Positions 1 to 8,173 of a stretch of 64,000 nt of DNA are shown here, piece by piece. Where the stretch lies: the NCBI RefSeq assembly GCF_002911665.1, contig NZ_MTBP01000005.1:275794-339793 (forward strand), in the 5' to 3' direction. This stretch comes from Actinomadura rubteroloni (lineage in GTDB: Bacteria; Actinomycetota; Actinomycetes; Streptosporangiales; Streptosporangiaceae). The translations under genes were made by a program, and so were the position numbers. Within the stretch, counting starts at the first letter, position 1. Every line of letters begins with the position of its first letter. The notes below the pieces were generated by a model. It did no database searches. It saw nothing but the letters and a program-made list of their open reading frames with translations, and was not told where the DNA came from.

Positions 1-1164
1 CACGTCGTCGTGATCGGCGGAGGATACGCGGGCGTCATGGCGGCCAACCGGCTGACGCGGCGCGCGGACGTCGCCGTCACGCTCATCAACCCGCGCCCGG
101 ACTTCGTGGAGCGCATCCGCCTGCACCAGCTCGCCGCCGGGACCCACGACGCGGTCGTCGAGTACCGCAAGGTCCTCGCCGGACGCGTCCGCCTGACGGT
201 CGACACCGTCACCGCCATCGACGCCCCCGGCCGCCGCGTGACCTGCGCGTCGGGCGACACCGTCGGCTACGACCACCTCATCTACGCGGCGGGCAGCGCC
301 GCCGGCGAGCCGCGCGTCCCCGGAGCGGCCGAGCACGCCCACCCGGTCACGACGCTGGAGGAGGCGCGGCGGCTGCGGGACGTCCTCGCGGCCGCGCCCG
401 GGACGGCGGCCGTGACGATCGTGGGCGGCGGCCCGACCGGCATCGAGACCGCCGCCGAGCTGGCCGAACGGGGACGCGCCGTCACGCTCGTCTGCGGCGG
501 CGCGCTCGGCCCCTACCTGCACCCGCGCGGCCGCCGCTCGGTCGCCGGACGGCTCGCGGCGCTCGGCGTGACCGTCCTGGACGGCCCCGGCACCACGGTG
601 ACGGAGGTGACGCGCGACGCCGTCCGGCTCGCCGACGGCCGCGAGCTGCCGAGCGCGGTGACCGTCTGGACCGCCGGGTTCGGCGTCCCCGACCTGGCCG
701 CGCGCAGCGGGCTCAGCACCGACGCCGTCGGGCGCCTGCGCACCGACGAGACGCTGACGAGCGTGGACGACGTCCGCGTCGTCGCGGCCGGGGACGCGGC
801 GGCGCCGTCGGACCTGCCGCTGCGGATGAGCTGCCAGTCGGCGACCCGGATCGGCGCGCACGCCGCCGACACGGTGCTAAACCGGATCGCGGGGGAGCGG
901 CCCGCGCCGCTCGACCTCGGCTTCTTCGGCCAGTGCATCAGCCTGGGGCGGCGCTTCGGGATCTTCCAGTTCGCGCACCGCGACGACACCGCGACGCGGT
1001 TCCACCTCGCCGGGCGTCCGGGCGGGCGGCTCAAGGAGTTCGTGTGCGTCCAGACCGTCGAGCACCTGGCCAGGGAGGCGCGCAAGCCCGGCTCGCTGAC
1101 GTGGGTCAAGGACGCCTCGCGCCGCGCCCGCCTCGCCCCGGCGGCTCCCGAGCGCGTGGCCTAG
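1..1164 (+). CDS. FAD/NAD(P)-dependent oxidoreductase, NDH-2-like (5' end outside window)
   Basis: The open frame runs in from the window edge, so the true start lies upstream and 387 residues are visible. The first residues form a dinucleotide-binding fold (VVVIGGGYAG). A second Rossmann motif (IVGGGPTGIE) sits near residue 140 and binds the other nucleotide. A GDAAAPSD stretch late in the protein is the usual FAD-contacting segment. This is the two-dinucleotide-fold architecture of NADH dehydrogenase type II and related quinone or disulfide reductases; the substrate cannot be read from sequence. The gene lies 24 bp before an ECF41-type sigma factor gene. ECF41 sigma factors are typically paired with a carboxymuconolactone decarboxylase, oxidoreductase or epimerase gene, so this is probably the regulatory partner and target of that sigma factor (inference). 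Confidence 0.85.
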   Translation, partial: HVVVIGGGYAGVMAANRLTRRADVAVTLINPRPDFVERIRLHQLAAGTHDAVVEYRKVLAGRVRLTVDTVTAIDAPGRRVTCASGDTVGYDHLIYAAGSAAGEPRVPGAAEHAHPVTTLEEARRLRDVLAAAPGTAAVTIVGGGPTGIETAAELAERGRAVTLVCGGALGPYLHPRGRRSVAGRLAALGVTVLDGPGTTVTEVTRDAVRLADGRELPSAVTVWTAGFGVPDLAARSGLSTDAVGRLRTDETLTSVDDVRVVAAGDAAAPSDLPLRMSCQSATRIGAHAADTVLNRIAGERPAPLDLGFFGQCISLGRRFGIFQFAHRDDTATRFHLAGRPGGRLKEFVCVQTVEHLAREARKPGSLTWVKDASRRARLAPAAPERVA

Positions 1165-1188
1165 CCTGAGCCGACGAAAGGACGGGAC

Positions 1189-2073
1189 ATGAGCGACACG
1201 GCGACCGAAACATTCGTCACCTACCGCAACCTGCTGTTCACCGTGGCCTACGAGATGCTCGGCTCGGCGGCCGACGCGGAGGACGTCCTGCAGGAGACGT
1301 GGCTGCGGTGGGTGCGCGTGGACCCGGACGAGGTGCGCGACGAGCGCGCCTACCTGGTCCGGATCGCGACCCGGCAGGCGCTCAACCGGCTGCGCGCGCT
1401 CCAGCGCCGCAAGGAGTCCTACGTCGGCCCGTGGCTCCCCGAACCGCTGCTCACCGCGCCGGACGTCGCCGAGGACGCCGAACTCGCCGAGAGCATGTCG
1501 ATGGCGCTGATGTTCGTGCTGGAGACGCTGTCGCCGACCGAGCGGGCGGTGTTCGTCCTGCGGGAGGCGTTCGACCTCGGGTACGACGAGATCGCGGCCG
1601 CCGTCGGGAAGACCCCGGCGGCGTGCCGCCAGATCGCGCTCCGCGCCCGGCGGCACGTCGAGGAGCAACGGCCACGGGCGGCGGTGTCGTCGGGGGCGGC
1701 GCGGGCGGCCGTGGACGCGTTCCGCCGCGCGTTCGAGACCGGCGATCCGCAGGGCGCGCTGGACGTGCTCGCGCCGCAGGTCGTCCTGGTCAGCGACGGG
1801 GGCGGCGTCAAGAAGGCCGCGGCGCGCCCGGTCACCGGGGCCGACAAGGTCGTCCGGATGCTCTTCGGGCGCGTGGCCAAGCTCGCCGGGACGCTCGCGA
1901 TCGAGCCGACCGTCGTCAACGGCAGCCCGGCGCTGCTCGTCCGCCTGGACGGCGAGCTGGACGGCGTCCTGGCGGTCCGCGTCGAGGACGCCCGGATCAC
2001 CGGGCTGTACTACGTGCGCAATCCGGAGAAGCTGACCCGCGTTCACACCGCGACGCCGCTCACCCTGCGCTGA
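1189..2073 (+). CDS. sigJ: ECF41-family RNA polymerase sigma factor (SigJ-type) with SnoaL-like C-terminal domain
   Basis: 294 aa. Region 2 is seen at residues 10-75 (AYEMLGSAADAEDVLQETWLRW) and region 4 at about 110-160 (LSPTERAVFVLREAF, then a helix-turn-helix). A 130-residue SnoaL-like extension follows, ending in YYVRNPEKL, close to the NPDKL signature of ECF41 proteins; the linker motif YVGPWLPEP is also typical. In ECF41 sigma factors the fused SnoaL-like domain both stimulates and restrains activity, replacing an anti-sigma factor. The ATG at 1189 is preceded by AAAGGA. The flavin oxidoreductase upstream on the same strand is the expected partner. Family assignment is firm; the symbol follows mycobacterial SigJ usage. 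Confidence 0.9.
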   Translation: MSDTATETFVTYRNLLFTVAYEMLGSAADAEDVLQETWLRWVRVDPDEVRDERAYLVRIATRQALNRLRALQRRKESYVGPWLPEPLLTAPDVAEDAELAESMSMALMFVLETLSPTERAVFVLREAFDLGYDEIAAAVGKTPAACRQIALRARRHVEEQRPRAAVSSGAARAAVDAFRRAFETGDPQGALDVLAPQVVLVSDGGGVKKAAARPVTGADKVVRMLFGRVAKLAGTLAIEPTVVNGSPALLVRLDGELDGVLAVRVEDARITGLYYVRNPEKLTRVHTATPLTLR

Positions 2074-2146
2074 GGGCGCGGACCCGTCCGGGGAAAAGAA
2101 AAAGGCAAGGGTCTCCCCTCGCCACTACCAATGTATAACACACCCG

Positions 2147-2166
2147 GGGGCTTGCGGCAAGACCCC
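2147..2166 (+). promoter_or_regulatory. Rifamycin-associated element (RAE) upstream of rox
   Basis: GGGGCTTGCGGCAAGACCCC is an imperfect palindrome extended outward by CCC/GGG. It matches the 19-bp rifamycin-associated element known from actinomycete rifamycin-inactivation genes, as I recall the consensus, with one change (A for G in the right arm). It ends 109 bp before the rox start. A TTGCGG inside the element could serve as a -35 with CAAAAT at 2177-2182 as -10 (19-bp spacer), so it may overlap the core promoter; that part is inference. Confidence 0.85.
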
Positions 2167-2275
2167 GGGCGTGCTGCAAAATCTCCGGCCGGGGCCAGAC
2201 CGTGCGGGGGATTCGCGTCTTCGGACCGCGCCCGGAATCTGGCCGGTAGAGCACTCACCAGGGGATGGGCGATTG

Positions 2276-3700
2276 ATGTACGACGTGATCATCGTCGGCG
2301 GCGGGCCGACGGGCCTGATGCTGGCCGCCGAGCTGCGGCTGCACGACGCGCGGGTGCTCGTGCTGGAGAAGGAGCCCGAGCCCACCAAGGTCGTCCGGTC
2401 GCTCGGCCTGCACGTCCGCAGCATCGAGGTGATGGACCAGCGCGGCCTGCTGGAACGCTTCCTCGAAAAGGGCCGGAAGTTCCAGTTCGGCGGCTACTTC
2501 GCCGGAATCGACCGGCCGTGGCCCGAGAAGATGGACACCGCGCACTCCTACGTCCTCGGGATCCCGCAGCCGATCATCGACCGCCTGCTGGCCGAGCACG
2601 CCACCGAGGCGGGCGCCGAGATCCGGCGCGGCTGCGCGCTGTCCGGGCTGAGCCAGGACGACGAGGGCGTCACCGCCGAGCTGGCCGACGGCACGCGGCT
2701 GCGGGCGCGCTACCTCGTCGGCTGCGACGGGGGCCGCAGCACGGTCCGCAAGCTGCTCGGCGTCGGCTTCCCCGGCGAGGCCGCGCGGGCCGAGTGGCTG
2801 CTCGGCGAGGTCGAGGTCGGCGAGGACCCGCAGACCATCGCCGAGATCGTCGGGGAGGTCCGCAAGAAGCACCACATCTTCGGCGTCGGGCCGATCGGGG
2901 ACGCGTTCCGCGTCGTCGTCCCGGCGGCCGAAGTGTCCGAGGGCCGGGCCGCGCCGCCGACCCTGGACGAGGTCCGCGAGCGGGTCCGGGTGTTCGCCGG
3001 GACCGACTTCGGCATCCACTCGCCGCGCTGGCTGTCGCGGTTCGGGGACGCGACGCGGCTCGCCGAGCGCTACCGGGTCGGCCGCGTCCTGCTGGCGGGC
3101 GACGCGGCGCACGTCCATCCGCCGCTGGGCGGGCAGGGGCTGAACCTCGGCGTCCAGGACGCGTTCAACCTCGGCTGGAAGCTGGCCGCCGAACTCGGCG
3201 GCCAGGCGCCCGACGGCCTGCTGGACACCTACGAGACCGAGCGTCGTCCGGTGGCCGCCGACGTGCTGAACAACACGCGGGCGCAGTCGGCGGTGATGTC
3301 GCCCGAGCCGGGCCCGCAGGCGCTGCGGCGGCTGATGGCGGAGCTGATGGAGGAGTTCGAGGAGGTCAACCGGTACCTCATCGAGAAGATCGTGGGCGTC
3401 GGCATCCGCTACGACTTCGGCTCGGGGCACCCGCTGCTCGGGCGGCGGCTGCGGGACGTGCCGTTGAAGCGCGGACGCCTCTACGAGCTGATGCGCGGCG
3501 GCCGGGGCCTGCTGCTCGACCAGACCGGACGCCTTTCGGTGGACGGCTGGACGGACCGCGTCGACCACGTCGCCGACGTCAGCGAGGAGTTGGACGCGCC
3601 CGCCGTCCTGCTGCGCCCGGACGGCCACGTCGCGTGGGTCGGCGACGACCAGGCCGACCTGGCGGCCCACCTGCCCACCTGGTTCGGCCCCGCCGCCTGA
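2276..3700 (+). CDS. rox: Rifamycin monooxygenase (class A flavoprotein)
   Basis: 474 aa, the usual Rox length of about 475. Such enzymes use FAD and NADPH to hydroxylate and linearise the rifamycin ansa chain, inactivating the drug. Seen in sequence: the N-terminal FAD fold MYDVIIVGGGPTGLM, the GLHVRSIEVMDQRGLLERF segment, the GCDGGRSTVRKLLG motif, and GDAAHVHPPLGGQGLNLG binding FAD near residue 280. The C-terminal thioredoxin-like part ends LLRPDGHVAWVGDDQ. The ATG at 2276 is chosen over an in-frame GTG at 2171 because the family starts here and the upstream segment is non-conserved leader. The RAE upstream and a 14-bp-stem terminator 4 bp downstream make it a self-contained drug-responsive unit. 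Related PheA/TfdB hydroxylases are the alternative, but similarity to Rox runs end to end. Confidence 0.9.
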   Translation: MYDVIIVGGGPTGLMLAAELRLHDARVLVLEKEPEPTKVVRSLGLHVRSIEVMDQRGLLERFLEKGRKFQFGGYFAGIDRPWPEKMDTAHSYVLGIPQPIIDRLLAEHATEAGAEIRRGCALSGLSQDDEGVTAELADGTRLRARYLVGCDGGRSTVRKLLGVGFPGEAARAEWLLGEVEVGEDPQTIAEIVGEVRKKHHIFGVGPIGDAFRVVVPAAEVSEGRAAPPTLDEVRERVRVFAGTDFGIHSPRWLSRFGDATRLAERYRVGRVLLAGDAAHVHPPLGGQGLNLGVQDAFNLGWKLAAELGGQAPDGLLDTYETERRPVAADVLNNTRAQSAVMSPEPGPQALRRLMAELMEEFEEVNRYLIEKIVGVGIRYDFGSGHPLLGRRLRDVPLKRGRLYELMRGGRGLLLDQTGRLSVDGWTDRVDHVADVSEELDAPAVLLRPDGHVAWVGDDQADLAAHLPTWFGPAA

Positions 3701-3703
3701 GCC

Positions 3704-3736
3704 CCGTCGGCCCCGCCCCGGCGGCGGGGCCGACGG
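3704..3736 (+). terminator. Hairpin terminator after rox
   Basis: A perfect 14-bp stem (3704-3717 with 3723-3736) and 5-nt loop begins 4 bp after the rox stop and is followed by TCTTTC. It separates rox from the ECF42-type promoter. Confidence 0.75.
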
Positions 3737-3761
3737 TCTTTCAAAAAAGTTCGGGCGACGG

Positions 3762-3790
3762 TGTCGGGTCGGCGAGGGGGCGTTCGTAGC
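3762..3790 (+). promoter_or_regulatory. ECF42-type promoter of the MFS-YCII-sigma operon
   Basis: TGTCGG (3762-3767), 17-bp spacer, CGTAGC (3785-3790). The -35 differs by one base from the TGTCGA reported for ECF42 sigma factors. The same hexamers with the same spacer, in longer identical blocks, precede the DHFR-like gene (13765-13793, minus strand). The operon ends with an ECF42 sigma gene, so positive autoregulation is the simple reading (inference). Confidence 0.7.
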
Positions 3791-3839
3791 AGGGGTGAGG
3801 CCGCCCACGAGGGGCCGCCCCGAACAGCAGGGACCGACC

Positions 3840-3872
3840 ATGAAGACGATCATCACGCGGGTGCCGCGATGA
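3840..3872 (+). CDS. 10-codon leader ORF coupled to the MFS gene
   Basis: ATG at 3840 opens a frame encoding MKTIITRVPR and stops at TGA 3870-3872, overlapping the MFS ATG (3869) as ATGA. The only good Shine-Dalgarno sequence here, AGGGA at 3829-3833, lies 6 nt before this ATG, while the MFS ATG has none. Translation of the exporter therefore probably depends on ribosomes finishing this leader. No function is implied for the peptide; it could also be the remnant of a small gene. Confidence 0.45.
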   Translation: MKTIITRVPR

Positions 3873-5284
3873 CGACCATGACCGCGGCCGCGGCGCCGGC
3901 CCGTCCGGCGTCGGCCCGGACGATGTGGGCGATCCTGGCGCTGGTGCTGCTCGCCGACGCCCTGGACGTCATCGACGCGACCGTCACCAACATCGCCGCC
4001 CTCACCATCGCCGGGGACTTGAACGGCGGGCCGGACCTGATCAAGTGGCTGGGCACGGCCTACATGCTGGCGATGGGCGTGCTGCTCATGGTCGGCGGAC
4101 GGCTGGGCGACAAATACGGGCAGCGCAGGCTCTTCCTGGTCGGGATGGCCGGCTTCACGGCCGCGTCGGCGGTGGCGGGCCTGGCCCCCGGCCCGGCGCC
4201 GCTGCTCGCGGCGCGGGCGGCGCAGGGGGCGTTCGGCGCCCTGCTGATCCCGCAGGGCATGGGGATCATGACGAGGACGTTCTCGCGCGCCATGCTCACC
4301 AAGGCGTTCGGCCTGTTCGGACCGCTGCTGGGCGTGGCCACCATCGGCGGCCCGGCACTGGCCGGGCTCATCATCAGCGCGGACGTGCTCGGGCTGTCGT
4401 GGCGTCCGATCTTCCTGATCAACGTGGTCCTCGGCGTGGCCGGTCTCGCGGTGGCCGTCCGGATCCTCCCGCGCGACGACGGCGACCGCGCCACGGTCGT
4501 GGACGTCCGGGGCTCGGCTCTGCTCGCGGGCGCGATGCTCGGCCTGCTGTACGGGCTGATCGAGGGGTCCGGCGACGGGTGGGGCACGGTTCCGGTCGTC
4601 TCGGTCGTCGCGGGCCTGGTGTTCTTCGCCGCGTTCGCGCGCCGTCAGTCGACGGCGTCCGATCCGCTGCTCAGGCCGTCGCTGCTGCGGAACCGCGGCT
4701 TCACGTCCGGCCTGGTCGTCGGGCTCACCGTCTTCGCCGCGACGATCGGGCTGGTCTACGTCCTGTCGCTGTTCCTCCAGGAGGGCCTGCGCGCCTCGCC
4801 GCGCGCGGCCGCCCTGACCCTGCTGCCGCTGACGGTGGGCGTGATCGGGTCGGCGTTCGCCGCGATAGGCGGCCTGGTCGCCCGGCTGGGCCGGACGCTG
4901 GTCTTCGTGGGGCTGGCGGTCATCCTGGCCGGCTGCGGGTGGGTGCTCGCCCTGGTCGCCGCCTCGGGCACCGGCGTCGGCCTGTGGACGCTCACGCCGG
5001 CGTTCTTCGTGATCGGCGTCGGGCTGGGCTGCTGCTACAGCACGATCTTCGACGTCGCCCTGGGCGACATCGACCCCGCCGAGGCGGGCAGCGCAAGCGG
5101 GTCGCTCAGCTCGATCCAGCAGCTCGCGTCCGCAATAGGATCGGCGGCGGTGACCTCGATCTTCCTCCGGGGCTCGGCGGAGGGCCTGGACCGCGCCATG
5201 ACGACCAGCCTGCTCGTCGTGCTCGGCCTGATCGCCCTGAGCGTCCCGCTCGTCGCGCTGATGCCCCGCCGCGCCGCGCAGTGA
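3869..5284 (+). CDS. MFS drug/solute exporter (DHA2-like)
   Basis: 471 aa integral membrane protein with many hydrophobic segments, consistent with 14 helices. The first helix carries LLADALDVIDATVTNIA, and the 2-3 loop has motif A as GGRLGDKYGQRRLF. Such transporters exchange drugs or metabolites for protons in the cytoplasmic membrane; the substrate is unknown. The ATG at 3869 is preferred to a GTG at 3761, which lies inside the promoter -35. Translation is probably coupled to the leader ORF. The YCII and ECF42 genes follow on the same strand after 46 bp, so the three form one unit in which the sigma factor likely drives exporter expression. Confidence 0.85.
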   Translation: MTTMTAAAAPARPASARTMWAILALVLLADALDVIDATVTNIAALTIAGDLNGGPDLIKWLGTAYMLAMGVLLMVGGRLGDKYGQRRLFLVGMAGFTAASAVAGLAPGPAPLLAARAAQGAFGALLIPQGMGIMTRTFSRAMLTKAFGLFGPLLGVATIGGPALAGLIISADVLGLSWRPIFLINVVLGVAGLAVAVRILPRDDGDRATVVDVRGSALLAGAMLGLLYGLIEGSGDGWGTVPVVSVVAGLVFFAAFARRQSTASDPLLRPSLLRNRGFTSGLVVGLTVFAATIGLVYVLSLFLQEGLRASPRAAALTLLPLTVGVIGSAFAAIGGLVARLGRTLVFVGLAVILAGCGWVLALVAASGTGVGLWTLTPAFFVIGVGLGCCYSTIFDVALGDIDPAEAGSASGSLSSIQQLASAIGSAAVTSIFLRGSAEGLDRAMTTSLLVVLGLIALSVPLVALMPRRAAQ

Positions 5285-5330
5285 CCGCCGCTTTCGACAT
5301 TGTTCTGACACCACGGGAGGTGACCGCGCG

Positions 5331-5654
5331 ATGCGGTATCTGGTTTCGGTGATCGACGACAAGGACGACCCCGGCAGCACGGACAGGGGCCCCGCGATCA
5401 GCGCGTTCAACAAGCGGCTGATGGCCGAGGGCCACTGGGTCTTCGCGGGCGGGCTGGCCGACACCGACGCGGCCACGGTCGTGGACAGCCGGGGCGAGCA
5501 GGCGGTGTTCAGCGACGGGCCGTTCCTTGAGTCCAAGGAGTACCTGGCCGGCGTCTGGGTGTGGGAGGCCCCGGACCTGGACGTGGCGCTCGCCCTCGCC
5601 GCCGAGGCGTCGGAGATCTGCGACCGGAAGCTGGAAGTGCGGCCGTTCCTGTGA
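5331..5654 (+). CDS. YCII-related (DGPF domain) protein
   Basis: 107 aa, a single ferredoxin-like YCII domain. The signature FSDGPFLESKEYLAGVWVWEAPD contains the DGPF motif; the N-terminus MRYLVSVIDD is typical. GGGAGG stands before the ATG. Its stop overlaps the next start as GTGA. DGPF proteins are the standard genomic partners of ECF42 sigma factors, where they are thought to be targets or accessory factors; the biochemical role is unknown. Confidence 0.9.
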   Translation: MRYLVSVIDDKDDPGSTDRGPAISAFNKRLMAEGHWVFAGGLADTDAATVVDSRGEQAVFSDGPFLESKEYLAGVWVWEAPDLDVALALAAEASEICDRKLEVRPFL

Positions 5655-6886
5655 CCGACGCCGACGCCGCGGTCACCCGCGCCCACCGGGACGAGTGGGC
5701 GCGGGTGGTCGCCGGTCTGACCAGGCGTTTCGGCGATCTCGACATCGCCGAGGAGGCCGCCGCCGAGGCGTTCGCGACCGCCGTCCAGCGGTGGCCGGCC
5801 GACGGCGTGCCGCCCAACCCGGGCGCCTGGCTGACCACGACCGCCAACCGCAAGGCGATCGACCGGATCCGCCGGGAGAGCAAGCGCGACGACAAGCACA
5901 AGGAGGCCCGGACGGTGTTCGACGACGATCCTCCCGAGCCGGTCGGCGCCATCGACGACGACCGGCTCCGGCTGATCTTCACCTGCTGCCATCCGGCGCT
6001 GGCGATGCCGACCCGCGTGGCGCTGACGCTGCGGATGCTCGGCGGGCTGACCGTCACCGAGATCGCCCGCGCGTTCCTGGTGCAGGAGACCGCGATGGAG
6101 CGGCGGATCACCCGCGCGAAGGCCAAGATCAAGGTGGCGGGGATCCCGTACCGGGTGCCGTCCGCCGAGGACCTTCCGGGCCGCCTGTCGGGTGTCCTCG
6201 CCGTCCTGTTCCTGGTGTTCAACGAGGGCTACCTGGCGACCGGCCCCGGCACCGATCCCGTGCGCCACGACCTGACGGCCGAGGCGATCCGCCTCACCCG
6301 CCTGATCCGCGCCCTCCTGCCCGACGACGGCGAGGTCGCCGGACTGCTGGCGCTGATGCTGCTCACCGAGGCCCGCCGCACCGCGCGCGTCTCGGGCTCC
6401 GGCGAACTGGTCCCGCTGGCCGAGCAGGACCGCGGGGCCTGGGACGCGTCGCTGATCGCCGAAGGGCACCGGCTGGTGCGCGAACGCCTCGCCGCTGCCG
6501 CCGCTGGCACCGCGCCGGGCCGCTACCAGATCCTCGCGGCGATCAACGCCGTGCACACGTCCGTCCGCGACATCCGCGACACCGACTGGTCGCAGGTCGT
6601 CGCCCTCTACGACCAGCTCGTCCGCCTCGACCCCTCGCCGATCGTCGCGCTGAACCGGGCGATCGCGGTCGCCGAACTCGACGGCCCGGACGTCGCCCTG
6701 GCAGCCGTCGACCGCCTAGAAGACCAGCTCGCCGACTACCACGCCTACCACGCCACCCGCGCCGACCTGCTCCGCCGACTGGGCCGCAGCGCCGAGGCGC
6801 GCACGGCCTACGACAGAGCCATACAACTAGCCGGCAACACCGCCGAGACCGCCTACCTGACCCGCCGCCGCGACCAACTGCACTAA
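5651..6886 (+). CDS. ECF42-family RNA polymerase sigma factor with TPR-like extension
   Basis: 411 aa, about twice the length of a plain ECF sigma factor. Region 2 lies at about 15-85 (GDLDIAEEAAAEAFATAVQRW, NPGAWLTTTANRKAIDRIRRE). Region 4 includes the conserved IFTCCHPALA and VALTLRMLGGLTVTEIARAFLV. The C-terminal 200 residues form the SnoaL-free, TPR-like domain typical of ECF42 (FNEGYL, LLTEARR, ALNRAIAVAEL, YHATRADLLRRLGR). GTG at 5651 overlaps the YCII stop, which fixes the start. ECF42 factors lack an anti-sigma factor and need the C-terminal extension. The conserved promoter at 3762 and its copy at 13793 are its likely targets. Confidence 0.9.
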   Translation: MTDADAAVTRAHRDEWARVVAGLTRRFGDLDIAEEAAAEAFATAVQRWPADGVPPNPGAWLTTTANRKAIDRIRRESKRDDKHKEARTVFDDDPPEPVGAIDDDRLRLIFTCCHPALAMPTRVALTLRMLGGLTVTEIARAFLVQETAMERRITRAKAKIKVAGIPYRVPSAEDLPGRLSGVLAVLFLVFNEGYLATGPGTDPVRHDLTAEAIRLTRLIRALLPDDGEVAGLLALMLLTEARRTARVSGSGELVPLAEQDRGAWDASLIAEGHRLVRERLAAAAAGTAPGRYQILAAINAVHTSVRDIRDTDWSQVVALYDQLVRLDPSPIVALNRAIAVAELDGPDVALAAVDRLEDQLADYHAYHATRADLLRRLGRSAEARTAYDRAIQLAGNTAETAYLTRRRDQLH

Positions 6887-7465
6887 CCCCCAACCCCCAC
6901 CCCCACCGACCCACGCTGACCGACGCTGCTCTGCACTGCCCAGCCGCAACGCGGAACCGCAGCGATCCCGCGGGCGAGAACCCGCCCAGCCGCTCGCCCT
7001 ACAAGCTCGCCCTGATCACGCTCGACGGTGCAGCACGCGGCGGAACACCCGCCGAAACACGGAAAGGACGCGGGGCGTCCACCGAAACGCGAAGGACACG
7101 GGCGGACGCGCGCCCGGGTGCTTGCCGGGCCACGAGACGGACACATGGGCGCATGCCGGACGAACGCGGCGCGAACGGGCACGGCGCGGACGCGCAGATG
7201 CGCGGACCGGTACGGCGCGGACGCACGGACCGGCATGGGGCGGACGCACGGACCGGCATGGGGCGGGTGCGCGGGCGGGCACCGGGCAGATGTGCGGGAC
7301 CGGCACGGCGCGGGCGCGCGGGCAGGCACCGGGCAGATGTGCGGGCGGACGCGGGGACGGGCACCGGGCGCAGGCGAAGGCGAAAGCAGGGCCGCCGCAA
7401 CGATGCAGGCAAGCCAACCCTGTCAATGCCACTTCCTTACGCGGCTCACCGCGGGCCACAACCAA
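6887..7465. other. Non-coding, low-complexity stretch with short repeats
   Basis: No convincing gene is seen. The DNA is built from degenerate units such as CGGACGCACGGACCGGCATGG; a 23-bp unit is exactly duplicated in tandem at 7219-7241 and 7242-7264, and GGGCAGATGTGCGGG recurs twice further on. All six frames give repetitive Arg/Pro/Ala-rich peptides. It lies directly left of a set of TetR-type operators, so it may be what remains of a regulated gene. Confidence 0.5.
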
Positions 7466-7564
7466 CCGGAACGCCGTTCCGGCAATAATCGGAACAACGT
7501 TCCGGTTTATTCGTCGTGGATGGCGGATCAGTGATGGCCCGAACGTATACGGAACATTGTTCCG
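7466..7564. promoter_or_regulatory. Three TetR-type operators with no visible target gene
   Basis: Three perfect palindromes of form CGGAAC-N3-GTTCCG lie at 7467-7481 (extended to CCGGAAC...GTTCCGG at 7466-7482), 7490-7504 and 7550-7564. The first two are centred 23 bp apart, the same spacing as the pair upstream of the aldo/keto reductase gene. They sit just beyond the 3' end of the tetR gene. Confidence 0.75.
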
Positions 7565-7577
7565 CTATCTGCATGGT

Positions 7578-8147
7578 TCATGACCGGAGGCCCGCGATGA
7601 GGAGGCGCACCAGGCGGCGGGCGTCGTACCGCGGGTCGGTGTCAGCGCCGATACAGAGGTTGCCGACGCCGCGCATCAGGTCGTAGGCCTCCAGGCGGGC
7701 GTGGATCTCTCCGGCCGCGACGGCCGCGTCGATCAGCCGCGCGCACACCGGCAGGAGCCGGTCGAGGAAGTAGGCGTGCAGCGCGTCGAACTCCTCCCGG
7801 TCGGAACGCAGGGCGGCGGCGAGCCCGTGCTTGGCGACCAGGAAGTCCACGAACAGGTCGATCCACCGGCCCAGTGTGGCGTGGGGGGCCGTGCCGCCTT
7901 CGAGCAGGGCGGTCCCGGCCTCGGCGCACGCCTCCACCTGGTGCCGGTAGACGGCGATGATGAGGTCCGCCCGCGTCGGGAAGTGGCGGTAAATCGTGGC
8001 CACGCCGACGCCCGCGCGGGCTGCGATGTCGCGGACCGGCGCCTCGACGCCGGACGCCACGAAGACCGCCGCCGCGGCGTCGAGCAGCGTCCGCTCGTTG
8101 CGCAGGGCGTCCGCCCGCCTGCGCGGGGCCTCGCCGTCGTCTCCCAC
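7578..8147 (-). CDS. TetR/AcrR-family repressor
   Basis: 189 aa. The N-terminal HTH is clear (LLDAAAAVFVASGVEAPVRDIAARAGVGVATIYRHFPTRADLI, residues 20-65). The C-terminal ligand domain contains FVDFLVAKHGLAAALRSD, typical of the SbtR-like group. GTG at 8147 is chosen because GGAGG stands 8 nt upstream in CCGGAGGTGGCAG; the open frame extends further but without a start signal. The gene is divergent from an aldo/keto reductase, and two operator palindromes lie between them, so it most likely represses both. Three more operator copies lie beyond its 3' end. Confidence 0.9.
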   Translation of the reverse strand: MGDDGEAPRRRADALRNERTLLDAAAAVFVASGVEAPVRDIAARAGVGVATIYRHFPTRADLIIAVYRHQVEACAEAGTALLEGGTAPHATLGRWIDLFVDFLVAKHGLAAALRSDREEFDALHAYFLDRLLPVCARLIDAAVAAGEIHARLEAYDLMRGVGNLCIGADTDPRYDARRLVRLLIAGLRS

Positions 8148-8173
8148 CTGCCACCTCCGGAGATTTGCCAAAA

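Noticed and set aside
2255..6556. A 1433-codon open frame on the minus strand
   Set aside because: It is antisense to rox, the MFS, YCII and ECF42 genes and translates to Arg/Gly/Ala/Gln-rich nonsense. It exists only because stop codons are rare at this GC content.
7016..7465. Minus-strand frame starting directly at the first CGGAAC operator
   Set aside because: The product is repetitive Pro/Arg/Cys/Ala sequence from degenerate DNA repeats, with no ribosome site; kept only as a possible remnant.
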